Positions 35,471 to 45,725 are shown, counted from the first letter of the stretch. The stretch: DNA of 64,000 nt from Geminicoccaceae bacterium (GCA_025999455.1 AP024683.1:1929501-1993500), one strand, 5' to 3'. The notes: generated by a model from the sequence alone, not told the origin. Translations and numbers: made by a program.

Positions 35471-37903
35471 TCAATAGAGGCCGCCGGGGCTCGGCCCGCC
35501 GTTCGGCAGGACCGGCCCGGCCGTCGGCAAGTCGGAGCTCGGCGCGATCGGCGCCGGCGCCCCGGCCGGCGGCTCGGTGCCGGGTAGGAAGGCTTCGGAG
35601 ACGACGACCTTGGTGTCGGGCCCGGGACGTCGGCCGGTCGCCGCGTCGACCTGGACGAGATGGATGCCGGGCGGGGTGCGGAACGGCACGGGTGGCGTGC
35701 CGTCCAGGGCACCCTTCATGAAGTCGATCCAGATCGGCAACGCCACGGACGCACCGGTCTCGCGCGGGCCGAGGCTCGCCGGCTGGTCGAAGCCCACGAA
35801 CACGCCGACCACGAGGTCGGGCGAGAAGCCCACGAACCAGGCATCCTTGGCGTCGTTCGTGGTGCCCGTCTTGCCGGCGAGCGGCCGGCCCAGCACGCGC
35901 GCGGCGGTCGCGGTACCACGCTCGATGACCCCTTGGAGCATGTTGACCATCTGGAAGGCGTGGCGCGGATCGACGACCTGCGGCCGCTCGTCCGCGGGCT
36001 CGGGCGGGAGCTGGCCGCGCCAGGCGACACCGCTGCAGCCCGGGCAGTCGCGCCCGTCGCGGCGGAACACGGTCCGGCCCCAGCGGTCCTGGATCCGCTC
36101 GACGAGGTAGGGCTCGATCCGTTTACCGCCGTTGACGAGCATGGCGTAGGCGGTCGTGAGCGCGAGCGGGGTCACCTCGTTGGCGCCGAGGGCGGTCGAG
36201 AGGAAAGGCTCGAGGCCGCGCTCGATGCCGAACCGGCGGGCGAGCTCGATGATCCGCTCCATGCCGATGTCCTGGGCGAGCCGGACGGTCATGAGGTTGC
36301 GCGACTTCTCGAGCCCGACGCGCAGCGTCGTCGGCCCGTAATATTGCTGGCTGTAGTTCTCCGGCCGCCATTTCGGCAGGCCCGGGCCCTGATCGATCAC
36401 GATCGGCGCATCCAGCACGATCGAGGAGGGCGTCATGCCCGCCTCGAGGGCCGCCAGGTAGACGAAGGGTTTGAAGGCCGATCCGGCCTGCCGGCGCGCC
36501 TGTGTCGCGCGGTTGAACTGGCTTTGCCGGTAGCTGAAGCCGCCACTCATCGCGAGGACCCGGCCGGTGTGCGGGTCGAGGGCGACGAGGGCGCCCTCGA
36601 CGAGCGGCCGCTGGCGGAGCGCGAAGCGCCGACCGGGCCCCGGCAAGGGCTCGACGAGGAGGAGATCACCGGGGGCCGCGACCTGGCGCGCTTCGCGGAC
36701 CGCCGGGCCGAGCCGACCGGCTTCGTCGACCCGCCGCGCCCAGGCGAGTTCGGCGAGCGGGACGAGCCCGGTCGAGCCGTCGGGCAAGAGGATCTCGAGG
36801 CCGTCGCGGCCCGCGCCACGGACCAGCGCCACCTGCCAATCGAGGAGCTCGAAGCCGGGGTCGAAGGCGCGCAGCCGGGCGAGGGCGTCGGGCGCGGCCG
36901 GATCGATCCGCCCGAGGGCCCCACGGAACCCGTGCTTTCGATCGTAGGCCGAGAGCCCGGCGCGCAGCGCCCGGTCGGCGAGGGCCTGGAGGTTCGGGTC
37001 GACGGTCGTGCGGACCGCGAGCCCCCCTTCGTAGAAACCGGCCTCGCCGAGCCGGGCGACGAGCTGGCGGCGGACCTCTTCGGTGAAGAAGTCGGCCACG
37101 ACGAAGCTCTCGGGCGGGCGCTGGCGGGTGACGAGCGGCTCGGCGCGGGCGGCCTCGTAGGCCGCGCGGTCGATGTAGCCGTCCTCGAGCATCCGGCCGA
37201 GCACGTAGTCGCGCCGCGCGCGGGCGGCCTGCGGGTTGCGGAGCGGATCGTAGGCCGAGGGGGCCTTGGGCAGGCCCGCGAGCAGCGCCGCCTCGGCCAA
37301 GGTGAGCTCGTCGAGGGCTTTGTCGAAATAGGCGAGGGCGGCCGCCGCCACCCCGTAGGCCCGCCCGCCCAGATAGATCTCGTTCAAATAGAGCTCGAGG
37401 ATCTTCTCCTTCGAGAAGGTGCGCTCGAGCCGCAGCGCCAGGACCGCCTCCTTGAGCTTGCGCTCGAGGCTCACCTCGTTCGTCAAGAAGAAGTTCTTGG
37501 CGACCTGCTGGGTGATCGTCGAAGCCCCCTGCGGCCGGCCGATCTCGCCCTCCTGCAGTCGGCGGAGATTGGCCAGTGCGGCGCGGGCGATGCCGAGCGG
37601 GTCGAGCCCGAAATGGTGCCAGAAATGCTGGTCCTCGGCCGCCACGAAGGCCTGCACGACCCGCGGCGGGATCGCGTCGTAAGGCACGAAGACGCGCTTT
37701 TCCCGGGCGTACTCGGCCAACAGCCGGCCGTCACCGGCGTAGAGCCGGGTCGCCGTCGGCGGCTCGTAGACGGCGAGCCGGCCGGCATCCGGCAGGTCGA
37801 AGGCGAACCGGTCGAGCGCCCAGAAGAGCACGGCCGCACCCACGACCGTCGTGACCACGGCCGCGAGGGCGAGGCGCAGGATCCAGCCGAGCAGACGGAG
37901 CAA
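35471..37903 (-). CDS. mrcA: Penicillin-binding protein 1A (glycosyltransferase/transpeptidase)
   Basis: 810 residues, class A PBP. One N-terminal membrane helix (about 8-30), then a GT51 glycosyltransferase with Glu90 in EDQHFWHHFG and RKLKEAVLALRLE. The transpeptidase has Ser475 in SAFK, KSRN and KTGTT. A Pro/Gly-rich tail ends the protein. It polymerises and crosslinks peptidoglycan. Start is TTG 37903, the only start between an upstream in-frame stop and the helix. It lies just downstream of the amidase gene, and prfB follows, a common alphaproteobacterial order. Confidence 0.96.
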   Translation of the reverse strand: MLRLLGWILRLALAAVVTTVVGAAVLFWALDRFAFDLPDAGRLAVYEPPTATRLYAGDGRLLAEYAREKRVFVPYDAIPPRVVQAFVAAEDQHFWHHFGLDPLGIARAALANLRRLQEGEIGRPQGASTITQQVAKNFFLTNEVSLERKLKEAVLALRLERTFSKEKILELYLNEIYLGGRAYGVAAAALAYFDKALDELTLAEAALLAGLPKAPSAYDPLRNPQAARARRDYVLGRMLEDGYIDRAAYEAARAEPLVTRQRPPESFVVADFFTEEVRRQLVARLGEAGFYEGGLAVRTTVDPNLQALADRALRAGLSAYDRKHGFRGALGRIDPAAPDALARLRAFDPGFELLDWQVALVRGAGRDGLEILLPDGSTGLVPLAELAWARRVDEAGRLGPAVREARQVAAPGDLLLVEPLPGPGRRFALRQRPLVEGALVALDPHTGRVLAMSGGFSYRQSQFNRATQARRQAGSAFKPFVYLAALEAGMTPSSIVLDAPIVIDQGPGLPKWRPENYSQQYYGPTTLRVGLEKSRNLMTVRLAQDIGMERIIELARRFGIERGLEPFLSTALGANEVTPLALTTAYAMLVNGGKRIEPYLVERIQDRWGRTVFRRDGRDCPGCSGVAWRGQLPPEPADERPQVVDPRHAFQMVNMLQGVIERGTATAARVLGRPLAGKTGTTNDAKDAWFVGFSPDLVVGVFVGFDQPASLGPRETGASVALPIWIDFMKGALDGTPPVPFRTPPGIHLVQVDAATGRRPGPDTKVVVSEAFLPGTEPPAGAPAPIAPSSDLPTAGPVLPNGGPSPGGLY

Positions 37904-37939
37904 GGGCGCGAACCTTTCCCGGACCGGAGGCGTCCGACG

Positions 37940-39370
37940 TTATTTGAGCGCACCGCTCGAGCGGTCAATGCTCCAGCGGTCGATGGCCGCGACGATCGCC
38001 CGGGCGAGCTTGGCCCGATGCCGCGGGTCGGACAGCCGCTTAGCTTCCTCGGGATTCGAGAGGTAGCCGAGCTCGATCAGGACCGAGGGCGTTTCGGGCG
38101 ACTTCAGCACCGCGAAGCCCGCGAAGCGTCGATGATTGCGCAAGAGGGGCGTCACTTTCGCGAGCTCCTCGGCGAGGATCTGGGAAAAGTCGATCGATTT
38201 GTTCAAGGTGTCGCGCTGGGCGAGGTCGATCAAGATGCTCGCTACGATCGGGTCGTGGCGCGAGAGGTCGGTGCCGGAGAGGATGTCGGCCTTGTTCTCC
38301 TTGGCGGCGAGGGCGGCCGCCTCCTCGTCGGAGGCGGTCTCGGAGAGCGTGTAGACCGAGGCCCCGGCGACGGTCGGATCGGCGATGCTGTCGGCGTGGA
38401 GCGAGAGGAAGAGCCGGGCGCCGGCGTCGCGGGCGATCTTGATCCGCTCGCGAAGCGCCAAGCCTTCGTCGCCGCGGCGGGTGAGGGCGACCTCGTAGCG
38501 GCCGGTCGCCTCGAGCTCCCGGGCGAGCTCGAGCCCCATGGCGAGGACGAGGTCCTTCTCCTTGACGCCGTCGACCCCGATCGTCCCGGGATCGGCGCCC
38601 CCGTGGCCCGGGTCGATCGCCACGACGAACCGGGGGGAAGGCCGGGCGAGCCCGTTCACGGCCGGCGCCGGGGCCGCGGCCGGTGCGGCGGCCGGCCGGG
38701 CGGTCGCTTCGGCCGGGACGGCGGGCGGCTCGGGTGCCCGCGGCGCCGCGGCGACGGCGAGTCCGGGCGGGCGGGGGCGCGGCAGCGGCGGCTCGGGCTC
38801 GGCGGGGGGCACGGCGGCCGTGGACAGGCGGCTCGCGCCCTCGGGCTCGATGTCGACGACGAACCGCCAAGCCGGGCTGTGTCGGCCGGGCGGGATCCAG
38901 AAGCGGGCGACGAACTCGGCCGGCCCCGCGAGCTCGACCACCGCCCGGCTGCCGACCGGCGCCGGGACCGGTGGGCGGAACGCGGTGGCGAGGCCGCGCG
39001 GCTTGGCGAGCGGATCGTCGCGCAAGGCCACGCGGAGCGTGGGAAGCTCGACGACGAGCCGTGCCGGTGCCCGCTCGAAGAAGGTCCGAACCGGGACCTG
39101 CCGGTCGAAATCGAGCACGATCCGGGTGAAGCGGCCCTGCTGGCCGAAGCGCACGGCGGTGAGCTGGGCGGCGGCCTCGGCGGCGGGCGGCGCGGCGGCC
39201 GGCTGGGCGGCGGCGGGCCCGGCGACGGTCGCGGCGAGCAGCAGAAGCAGGAGGAAGAGCGGGAGGGAGAAGACGATCGCGAACGCGCGTGACGCGCGAG
39301 CGACGGTGCGACGCCCACGCCGGCGCGACGTCGGGTCGTGGAATTCGACGGTTGAGAGGCCTGCCGTCAC
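37940..39370 (-). CDS. N-acetylmuramoyl-L-alanine amidase with AMIN domain (AmiC-like)
   Basis: 476 residues: signal/anchor (about 25-55), AMIN domain (~70-190, TRIVLDFDR), Pro/Ala linker, and Amidase_3 domain from ~250 with zinc His in AIDPGHGGADPG, Glu in GVKEKDL, and LSLHADS. It splits septal peptidoglycan in the periplasm during cell separation. The only start seen is GTG 39370, without a clear ribosome site; an AT-rich box CTTATAAG stands two bases before it. PBP1A follows 36 bases downstream. Confidence 0.92.
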   Translation of the reverse strand: MTAGLSTVEFHDPTSRRRGRRTVARASRAFAIVFSLPLFLLLLLLAATVAGPAAAQPAAAPPAAEAAAQLTAVRFGQQGRFTRIVLDFDRQVPVRTFFERAPARLVVELPTLRVALRDDPLAKPRGLATAFRPPVPAPVGSRAVVELAGPAEFVARFWIPPGRHSPAWRFVVDIEPEGASRLSTAAVPPAEPEPPLPRPRPPGLAVAAAPRAPEPPAVPAEATARPAAAPAAAPAPAVNGLARPSPRFVVAIDPGHGGADPGTIGVDGVKEKDLVLAMGLELARELEATGRYEVALTRRGDEGLALRERIKIARDAGARLFLSLHADSIADPTVAGASVYTLSETASDEEAAALAAKENKADILSGTDLSRHDPIVASILIDLAQRDTLNKSIDFSQILAEELAKVTPLLRNHRRFAGFAVLKSPETPSVLIELGYLSNPEEAKRLSDPRHRAKLARAIVAAIDRWSIDRSSGALK

Positions 39371-39697
39371 CGCTTATAAGTCAAGCGCCATGGTTCGAGT
39401 GCGGCAAGCGGAAACCGCTCAGTCGACCGCTGCCGCCGTCCGGCATGGTGTACCTGCATCGCACGTCGCGATCGAGACGGTCGACCGCGCGGGGCGGGAG
39501 GCGGCCACCCGATTCGGGGTCGGCCCGGCCGGACGCGCAGCGCCGCGCTCGACGACCCGAGTCCATCGGGCCGCAGGAGGAGGGGCCGACCCGCGGTCGG
39601 GCGGCCGGTGGCGCGCGGCCCGAGACCCGATCCATCGCGCCCGGGTGCCCCGGCGGCCGCCGTCGCCGGCGCCACGGGCGAGCGGAGAGCCCGTTTC
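39371..39697. other. Divergent promoter region and rne leader
   Basis: 327 bases between the amidase and rne starts. The only AT-rich element is CTTATAAG (39373-39380), a possible -10 for the amidase, though very close to its start codon. The rest is GC-rich and probably forms the rne 5' leader; RNase E leaders are known to take part in autoregulation. No gene is seen. Confidence 0.4.
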
Positions 39698-42226
39698 ATG
39701 ACCATGCGGATGTTGATCGACGCGGCCCATCCGGAAGAGACCCGCGTCGTGGTTGTCGACGACGGCCAACTCCTGGACTTCGATTTCGAGAGCTCGACCA
39801 AGCGGCAGATCAAGGGGAACATCTACCTCGCGAAGGTGACCCGCGTCGAACCGTCCCTGCAGGCGGCGTTCGTCGAGTACGGCGGCAACCGTCACGGTTT
39901 CCTGCCGTTCAGCGAGATCCATCCCGATTACTATCAGATCCCGCAAGCCGACCGCGAGATGTTGGAGCGGCTCGAGCGGGAGATGCAGGCCAAGGCCGCC
40001 GCCGAGTCCGAACCCGAGGCGGGCAACGGCCAAGCCGCCGAGGGGCCGCAATCGGTCACCCAGGACGCCGAAGAGGAGACCGCCGACGTCGTCGACGAGC
40101 TCGCCCGGCGCCGTGCCCGGCTGTTGCGCTCCTACAAGATCCAGGAGGTCATCAAGCGTCGGCAGATCCTCCTGGTCCAGGTCGTCAAAGAAGAACGCGG
40201 CAACAAAGGCGCGGCGCTCACCACATACCTCTCGCTCGCCGGCCGCTACTGCGTGTTGATGCCGAACACGCCGCGGGGCGGGGGGATCAGCCGCAAGATC
40301 GTCAACCCGGACGATCGCCGCCGGCTCAAGGCGATCGCCGCCGAGCTCGACGTGCCGCAGGGCATGGGGCTCATCATCCGCACCGCCGGGGCGGAGCGCA
40401 GCAAGGCCGAGATCAAGCGGGATTACGAATATCTCCTGCGCCTTTGGAACGAGATCCGCGAGACCACGCTCAAGAGCATCGCACCCTGCCTGATCCACGA
40501 GGAGAGCGATCTCGTCCGTCGGGCGCTGCGCGATCTCTACACCCGCGACATCGAAGAAGTGCTGATCGAGGGCGAAGCGGCCTACCGCACCGCCAAGCGC
40601 TTCATGCAGATGTTGATGCCGAGCCGGGCGCGGCAGATCAAGCTCTACGAGGACGAGGTTCCGCTCTTCTACCGCTATCAGGTCGAAGAGCAGCTCGACA
40701 AGATGTACCGCCCGGTCGTGACCTTGCCGTCGGGCGGCTCGATCGTCATCCACACGACCGAGGCCTTGACCGCGATCGACGTCAATTCCGGCCGTTCGAC
40801 CCGCGAGCGGCACATCGACGAGACCGCGCTCAAGACCAACCTCGAGGCGGCCGACGAGATCGCCCGGCAATTGCGGCTGCGCGACCTCGCGGGGCTCATC
40901 GTCATCGACTTCATCGACATGGCCGACCACCGCCACCAGCGGGCGGTCGAGAAGCGGCTCAAGGATGCTTTGAAGGCGGACCGGGCGCGGATCCAGCTCG
41001 GCCGAATCAGCATGTTCGGCCTGCTCGAACTCTCCCGCCAGCGGCTGCGGCCCTCGCTCCAGGAGCTCTCGACCCAGGTCTGCGCCCATTGCGAGGGGAT
41101 GGGCGTGGTGCGCTCGACCGAGTCCTGCGCGCTCCAGGCGCTGCGGCTCATCCAGGACGCCGGGATCAAGCGCGAGGCCAAGGTCCTCGAGGTCCGGGTG
41201 CCGACCGAGGTCGCCTTCTACCTCCTCAACCGCAAGCGCGACCTCCTGGTCCGGCTCGAGCAGCGCTACGATCTGCGGGTCGAGGTCCGGGCGGCCGAGC
41301 CGGGCGGGCCACCCAAGGTCGAGCTCGCCGTGCTCGAGAAGCGCGAGGAGCCGGCCGAGGCGGCCGCCGAAGCGCCGGCCGAGGCGCCGGCCGAGCCCGC
41401 CGAGGCGCGTGCCGCGCAGGCGCGGCCGAGTGCGGCACCGGCGGCACCGGCCGCGGCGGCCGAGGAGGGGGCCGAGGAGGGGACGCGGCGTCGCCGGCGT
41501 CGGCGGCGTCGGCGGCGGCGCAGCAGCGAGGGCGAGGCCGCCCAGCCGGCCGCGGTGGCTGCGGCCGCGAGCGCTGCCGAGAGCGAGGCCGTGGGCGAGG
41601 GCGAGGAGGAGCCCGAGCTCGAGGCCGAAGCGCAGCCCGCGGCGCCCGCCGAGCCGCTCGCCGCGCCCGCTGCGGCCACCGAGGCCGAGCCCGCGCCCGA
41701 GGCTCCGAGCGCGCCGGCCGCTCCCGACGAAGCTCCGGCGGCGGCACCGGTCGTGGCCGAAGCCGCGGCTGCCGGGGAGAGCGCGCCGGCCGAGCGCCGG
41801 CCGCGCCGGCGGCGTCGGGCACGGCCGGCTGCGGCGGCCGTGGAAGCGCCGGGCGAGCCCGCGGCCGAGGCCGCCGTCGAGGCTCCGACCGAGCCGGTCG
41901 CTGCCGAGCCGGCCGCCGAGGTCGCGGCGGCTGCGCCACCGCCCGCTCCGCGCGAGATCGACGGGGCGGCGCGCGTCGCGGAGGAGCGCGCCCCCGAGCC
42001 GGCACGCGTCGAGCCGTCGCCCGTGCCCGAACCCGCGGCACTGGCCGAACCCGTCTCGGCACCGGCCGCCGCCGCAGCCGGCGAGGCGCCGACCGCCTCC
42101 GTGCCGAGCGGCGAAGAGCGTGCGGAGGAGTCGAGCCGGCCGCTCGCCGAGCCGGCCGAGAGCCCACCCTCGCCGCCGCGCCCGCCGCGCCAGGGTTGGT
42201 GGAGCCGCTGGGTCAGGCCGGGCTGA
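39698..42226 (+). CDS. rne: Ribonuclease E/G
   Basis: 842 residues. S1 RNA-binding domain (~35-150, split by a charged insert), 5'-sensor/DNase-I-like domain with catalytic Asp361 (AIDVNSG) and Asp404 (VIDF), spaced 43 apart as in E. coli RNase E, and a zinc-link CAHCEG. The C-terminal ~290 residues are Ala/Glu/Pro-rich with clusters of 6-12 Arg, the RNA-binding degradosome scaffold. ATG 39698 is chosen by GGAGAG upstream. It starts decay of most mRNAs and trims rRNA. The 3' end overlaps the convergent aminotransferase gene by 14 bases. Confidence 0.96.
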   Translation: MTMRMLIDAAHPEETRVVVVDDGQLLDFDFESSTKRQIKGNIYLAKVTRVEPSLQAAFVEYGGNRHGFLPFSEIHPDYYQIPQADREMLERLEREMQAKAAAESEPEAGNGQAAEGPQSVTQDAEEETADVVDELARRRARLLRSYKIQEVIKRRQILLVQVVKEERGNKGAALTTYLSLAGRYCVLMPNTPRGGGISRKIVNPDDRRRLKAIAAELDVPQGMGLIIRTAGAERSKAEIKRDYEYLLRLWNEIRETTLKSIAPCLIHEESDLVRRALRDLYTRDIEEVLIEGEAAYRTAKRFMQMLMPSRARQIKLYEDEVPLFYRYQVEEQLDKMYRPVVTLPSGGSIVIHTTEALTAIDVNSGRSTRERHIDETALKTNLEAADEIARQLRLRDLAGLIVIDFIDMADHRHQRAVEKRLKDALKADRARIQLGRISMFGLLELSRQRLRPSLQELSTQVCAHCEGMGVVRSTESCALQALRLIQDAGIKREAKVLEVRVPTEVAFYLLNRKRDLLVRLEQRYDLRVEVRAAEPGGPPKVELAVLEKREEPAEAAAEAPAEAPAEPAEARAAQARPSAAPAAPAAAAEEGAEEGTRRRRRRRRRRRRSSEGEAAQPAAVAAAASAAESEAVGEGEEEPELEAEAQPAAPAEPLAAPAAATEAEPAPEAPSAPAAPDEAPAAAPVVAEAAAAGESAPAERRPRRRRRARPAAAAVEAPGEPAAEAAVEAPTEPVAAEPAAEVAAAAPPPAPREIDGAARVAEERAPEPARVEPSPVPEPAALAEPVSAPAAAAAGEAPTASVPSGEERAEESSRPLAEPAESPPSPPRPPRQGWWSRWVRPG

Positions 42227-43391
42227 GCCGCGAGCCTCCGGCGCGCAGCCAAATGGCGAGGCGGTCGGCGGCTTCGGCCACCGCCGCCTCGGCGCCGGCG
42301 AAAGCGAGCCGCACCCAGCCCTCGCCGCGCAGCGGGTCGAAATCGACGCCGGGGGTGAGGGCGATGCCGGTCTCGTCGAGGAGCCGGCGGCAGAAGGTGG
42401 TGGCCGGTTCGCCGCGCGCGGCGATGTCGACCCAGAGGTAGAAGGCGCCGTCCGGCGGGGCGACGCGCTCGAGGCCACCTGCCGCGAGCGCCTCGAGCAG
42501 CCGGTCACGATTGCGGCGATAGAGCTCGACCCGCGCGTCGAGCTCGGCACCCGCCTCGAGCGCGGCGAGGGCGGCGTACTGGGCGATCGTCGAAGGGGCG
42601 ATGAAGAGGTTCTGGGCGAGCCGGGTGAAAGGCTCGAGCAGGTCCTCGGGCACCACCGCCCAGCCCAGCCGCCAGCCCGTCATGCACCAATATTTCGAGA
42701 AGCTGTTGACGACGAGGGCGTGCGGGTCGGCCGCGAGCGCGGTCGTCGCGGGAGCACCGTAGGTGATGCCGTGGTAGATCTCGTCCGAGACGAGCCGAAC
42801 CCCGCGCTCCGCACACCAGCGGGCGAGCCGCGCGAGCGCCGGCGCATCGAGCATCGTGCCGGTCGGGTTCGCGGGGCTCTGCAGGACGAGCCCGGCGAGC
42901 GGGCCGGGAACCGCCTCGAGCGCTTCGACCGTGGGCTGGAAGCGGGTCTCGGGGCCGGTCGGCAGCGCCACGACCTCGACGCCCAGGGCTTCGAGGATGT
43001 TGCGGTAGGCGGGGTAGGCGGGGAGGGTGACGGCCACCCGGTCGCCCGCGTCGAAGGCGGCGAGGAAGCCGAGGACGAACGCCCCCGAGGCCCCGCAGGT
43101 CACGGCGATCCGCTCGGCCGGGACCGTGATCCCGTAGCGTTCGGCGTAGAGCCGCGCGATCCGCGCGCGCAAAGCCGGCAGGCCGAGGGCTTCGCTGTAG
43201 CCGAGCGGGACCCGGCCGAGCGCGTCGCGGGCGGCCTTGAGCACGGAAGCGGGCGGGCCGTCGCCGGGCTCGCCGATCTCGAGATGGTGGACCGGCCGGC
43301 CCTCGCGCGCCCGGCGGTTGGCTGCCTCCAGCACCTGCATGACGGTGAACGGGGCGACGGCGCTGCGCCGTGCGGGGCGGAAGGCTGGCAT
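42213..43391 (-). CDS. PLP-dependent aminotransferase class I/II (aspartate/aromatic type)
   Basis: 392 residues. Fold type I marks: LEIGEPGDGPP at the N-terminus, SPANPTGTML, DEIYHGITYG, and the PLP lysine in NSFSKYWCMTGWRLGW, plus the late Arg in WVRLAFAG that binds the substrate carboxylate. ATG 43391 is chosen; a TTG at 43457 adds an Arg-rich extension. Single gene, divergent from the M48 protease. Substrate could be aspartate, alanine or an aromatic amino acid. Confidence 0.9.
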   Translation of the reverse strand: MPAFRPARRSAVAPFTVMQVLEAANRRAREGRPVHHLEIGEPGDGPPASVLKAARDALGRVPLGYSEALGLPALRARIARLYAERYGITVPAERIAVTCGASGAFVLGFLAAFDAGDRVAVTLPAYPAYRNILEALGVEVVALPTGPETRFQPTVEALEAVPGPLAGLVLQSPANPTGTMLDAPALARLARWCAERGVRLVSDEIYHGITYGAPATTALAADPHALVVNSFSKYWCMTGWRLGWAVVPEDLLEPFTRLAQNLFIAPSTIAQYAALAALEAGAELDARVELYRRNRDRLLEALAAGGLERVAPPDGAFYLWVDIAARGEPATTFCRRLLDETGIALTPGVDFDPLRGEGWVRLAFAGAEAAVAEAADRLAIWLRAGGSRLSPA

Positions 43392-43492
43392 CGGCCGGCT
43401 CGCGATCCCATCTCGAAGCGTGGGCGGCAAGAGGCCGCGGCCGCCGGGCCGCGTCAACCCGCCCCTCGAGACGTGGAGCCGGGGTGGCGGGG

Positions 43493-44860
43493 ATGCGGGT
43501 CGGTCGGCTGGCGCGGGCGGGTTTCGCCCTCGCCGCGGCGTTGTTGGCGACGGTCGAGCCGGTCGCGGCGCGCGGGCTCACGATCGTACGCGACGTCGAG
43601 ATCGAGGAGCACGTCCGGGCGATCGCCGATCCGCTCCTGAGCGCGGCCGGGCTCGCCCCGCGCGAGGTCGACATCTACCTCGTCAAAGACGAGCGACTGA
43701 ACGCCTTCGTGGCGGGTGGCCAGAACCTCTTCTTGCACACCGGCTTGGTCGCCCGGGCCGCGACCCCCGAGCAGCTCGCGGGCGTCGTCGCCCACGAGGT
43801 CGGGCACATCGCGGGCGGCCATCTCTCGCGCCAGGTGGCGGCGCGCGAGCGGGCCCTCGGCCAGATGCTCCTGGGTGCGGCGCTCGGCCTCGCCGCCGCG
43901 GCGGTCGGCGCGCCGCAGCTCGGCACGGCGATCATCGCCGGGGGCGCGACCGTGGCGCAGAGTGGCGTGCTCGCCTTCTCCCGCGTGCAAGAACAGGCGG
44001 CCGATCTGGCGGCGGTCGACCTCCTCGCTGCCGCCAAGCTCCCGCCGCGCGGGCTCGTCGAGTTCCTGGCCGTCCTCGAAGCGCAGGACATGCGCCTTGC
44101 CGCCCAGGGCGACGTCTATCGCCGCACCCATCCGCTCACCCGCGAGCGGATCGCCGTCCTCGAGGCCCGCGACGAGAGCTCGCCCTGGCGCGGCCGAACC
44201 CTCGGGCCCGAGCGGGCCGCCGTGCACGAGCGCGTGCGGGCCAAGCTCGACGGCTTCTTGGACGAACCCGAACGGGTCCTCGCGAACTGGACCGGCGAGG
44301 GGGTGCCGGCGCGGATCGCACGCGCTGCGGCCCTCCACCGCCGCGGCGAGGTCGAGGCCGCGGTGGCGCTCGCTCGCGGCCTCGTGGCGGAGCGGCCGGA
44401 GGACCCGTTCCTGCAGGAATTGTTGGCGCAGATCCTGTTCGAGAACGGCCGGATCGCCGACTCGATCGCGCCCTACCGCAAAGCACTCGCCTTGCGGCCG
44501 GACGCGGCGCTGATCCGCCTCGGCCTCGCCCGGGCGCTGCTCGAGCTGCCGGATGGCCGCGGTACGGAGGAGGCGGCGAAGCTCGCCCGTGAGGTGACGC
44601 GTGCCGAGCCGCGCGATGCCGGCGCCTTCCGCACGCTCGGGATCGCCGAGGGTCGGCTCGGGCGGATCGGCCCGGCCTCGCTCGCGCTCGCCGAAGCGGC
44701 GGTGCTCGCCGGCAACAAGGCCGAGGCGCGACTCCATCTCGGTCGGGCGCAGCAGGCGATCGGGCCGGGCGATCCGAGCTGGCTGCGGCTGCAGGATCTC
44801 GTCCGCGCCGCCGACGCCCTGCCCGAGCCGCGCCCGAACGACCCGCGCGCCCGCCGCTGA
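43493..44860 (+). CDS. M48-family periplasmic metalloprotease with TPR repeats (BepA-like)
   Basis: 455 residues. Signal peptide (1-27), M48 peptidase domain with HEVGH at 101-105 and a third zinc ligand Glu in SRVQEQAADL, a hydrophobic loop in between, then four or five TPR-like helical pairs (~280-440). This matches BepA/YfgC, which helps assemble or remove outer-membrane proteins such as LptD. It precedes a DsbA-like gene on the same strand, fitting an envelope disulfide and quality role. Confidence 0.92.
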   Translation: MRVGRLARAGFALAAALLATVEPVAARGLTIVRDVEIEEHVRAIADPLLSAAGLAPREVDIYLVKDERLNAFVAGGQNLFLHTGLVARAATPEQLAGVVAHEVGHIAGGHLSRQVAARERALGQMLLGAALGLAAAAVGAPQLGTAIIAGGATVAQSGVLAFSRVQEQAADLAAVDLLAAAKLPPRGLVEFLAVLEAQDMRLAAQGDVYRRTHPLTRERIAVLEARDESSPWRGRTLGPERAAVHERVRAKLDGFLDEPERVLANWTGEGVPARIARAAALHRRGEVEAAVALARGLVAERPEDPFLQELLAQILFENGRIADSIAPYRKALALRPDAALIRLGLARALLELPDGRGTEEAAKLAREVTRAEPRDAGAFRTLGIAEGRLGRIGPASLALAEAAVLAGNKAEARLHLGRAQQAIGPGDPSWLRLQDLVRAADALPEPRPNDPRARR

Positions 44861-44974
44861 GCGCGTTCCCGAGCGCGCCGGCGTCCGGTGAACGGTCTCG
44901 TGCATGGCGGGCCGGCGGCGAACCGGCTAGGACGGGCGGGCGCCGACCGGCGCGGGCCCTCGGGAGGTGATCGG

Positions 44975-45709
44975 ATGCGACGGCTCTTCTTCGCTTGGCT
45001 CCTGCTCGCGGCACTCGTCCCGACGGCGGCGCGCGGCCAAGGCGGGCCCGCGCTGTCGGTCCAGGAGGTCGAGCGGATCGTCAAGGAATATCTCTTGCGC
45101 GAGCCCGAAGTGCTCTACGAGGCGCTGCAAGAACTGCAGCGCCGGCGTGACGCCGCCGAGGCCGAACGCCAGCGCGAGCTCTTGGCCGAACATCGCGCCG
45201 CCCTCGTCGCGAGCCCCGAGGATCCGGTCCTGGGCGACCCGGCGGGCGACGTCACGCTCGTCGAGTTCATGGACTATCGCTGCGGTTATTGCCGGTCGAT
45301 GGCGCCGGCGCTCAGGTCACTCCTCGAGACCGATCGGCGGGTGCGGCTCGTCGTCAAGGAGTTCCCGATCCTGGGCCCCGACTCGGTGACCGCGGCCAGG
45401 GCCGCGCTCGCGGCCAAGAAGCAGGGTCGCTACGCGGAGTTGCATTGGGCGCTGTTGCAGGCTCGCGACCTCTCCGAGGGCGCGATCTTGGAGCTCGCCC
45501 GCCGGCAGGGGCTCGACCCCGAGCGGCTCGCGCGCGACATGCGCAGCGCCGAGGTCGAGCGCGTCGTCGAGCGCAACCGCGCACTCGCCGATGCGCTCGG
45601 CATCACCGGCACGCCCTCCTTCGTGATCGGAGACACGCTGATCCCGGGCGCCGCCCCGGTCGCCCGCCTGGCCGAGCTCATCGCCAAGGCCCGCCGGCCG
45701 GGTGGGTGA
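44975..45709 (+). CDS. DsbA/Com1-like periplasmic thiol:disulfide oxidoreductase
   Basis: 244 residues: signal peptide (1-22), a charged coiled segment (30-75), then a thioredoxin fold with active site Cys103-Gly-Tyr-Cys106 and the cis-Pro loop GTPSF. The extra N-terminal helix is typical of the Com1/ScsC-like group, in which it drives oligomerisation. ATG 44975 follows GGGAGGTGATCGG. It likely oxidises or isomerises cysteines of exported proteins. Confidence 0.92.
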   Translation: MRRLFFAWLLLAALVPTAARGQGGPALSVQEVERIVKEYLLREPEVLYEALQELQRRRDAAEAERQRELLAEHRAALVASPEDPVLGDPAGDVTLVEFMDYRCGYCRSMAPALRSLLETDRRVRLVVKEFPILGPDSVTAARAALAAKKQGRYAELHWALLQARDLSEGAILELARRQGLDPERLARDMRSAEVERVVERNRALADALGITGTPSFVIGDTLIPGAAPVARLAELIAKARRPGG

Positions 45710-45725
45710 AGAACGCCGTCCGCCC

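Noticed and set aside
35660-39292. 1,210-codon plus-strand frame
   Set aside because: It is the reverse of mrcA and the amidase, both with full motif sets. GC-rich codon bias removes stops on the opposite strand.
39373-39380. CTTATAAG as a leaderless-transcript promoter for the amidase gene
   Set aside because: Only two bases separate it from the start codon, too close for the usual -10 to start distance, and no -35 partner is visible.
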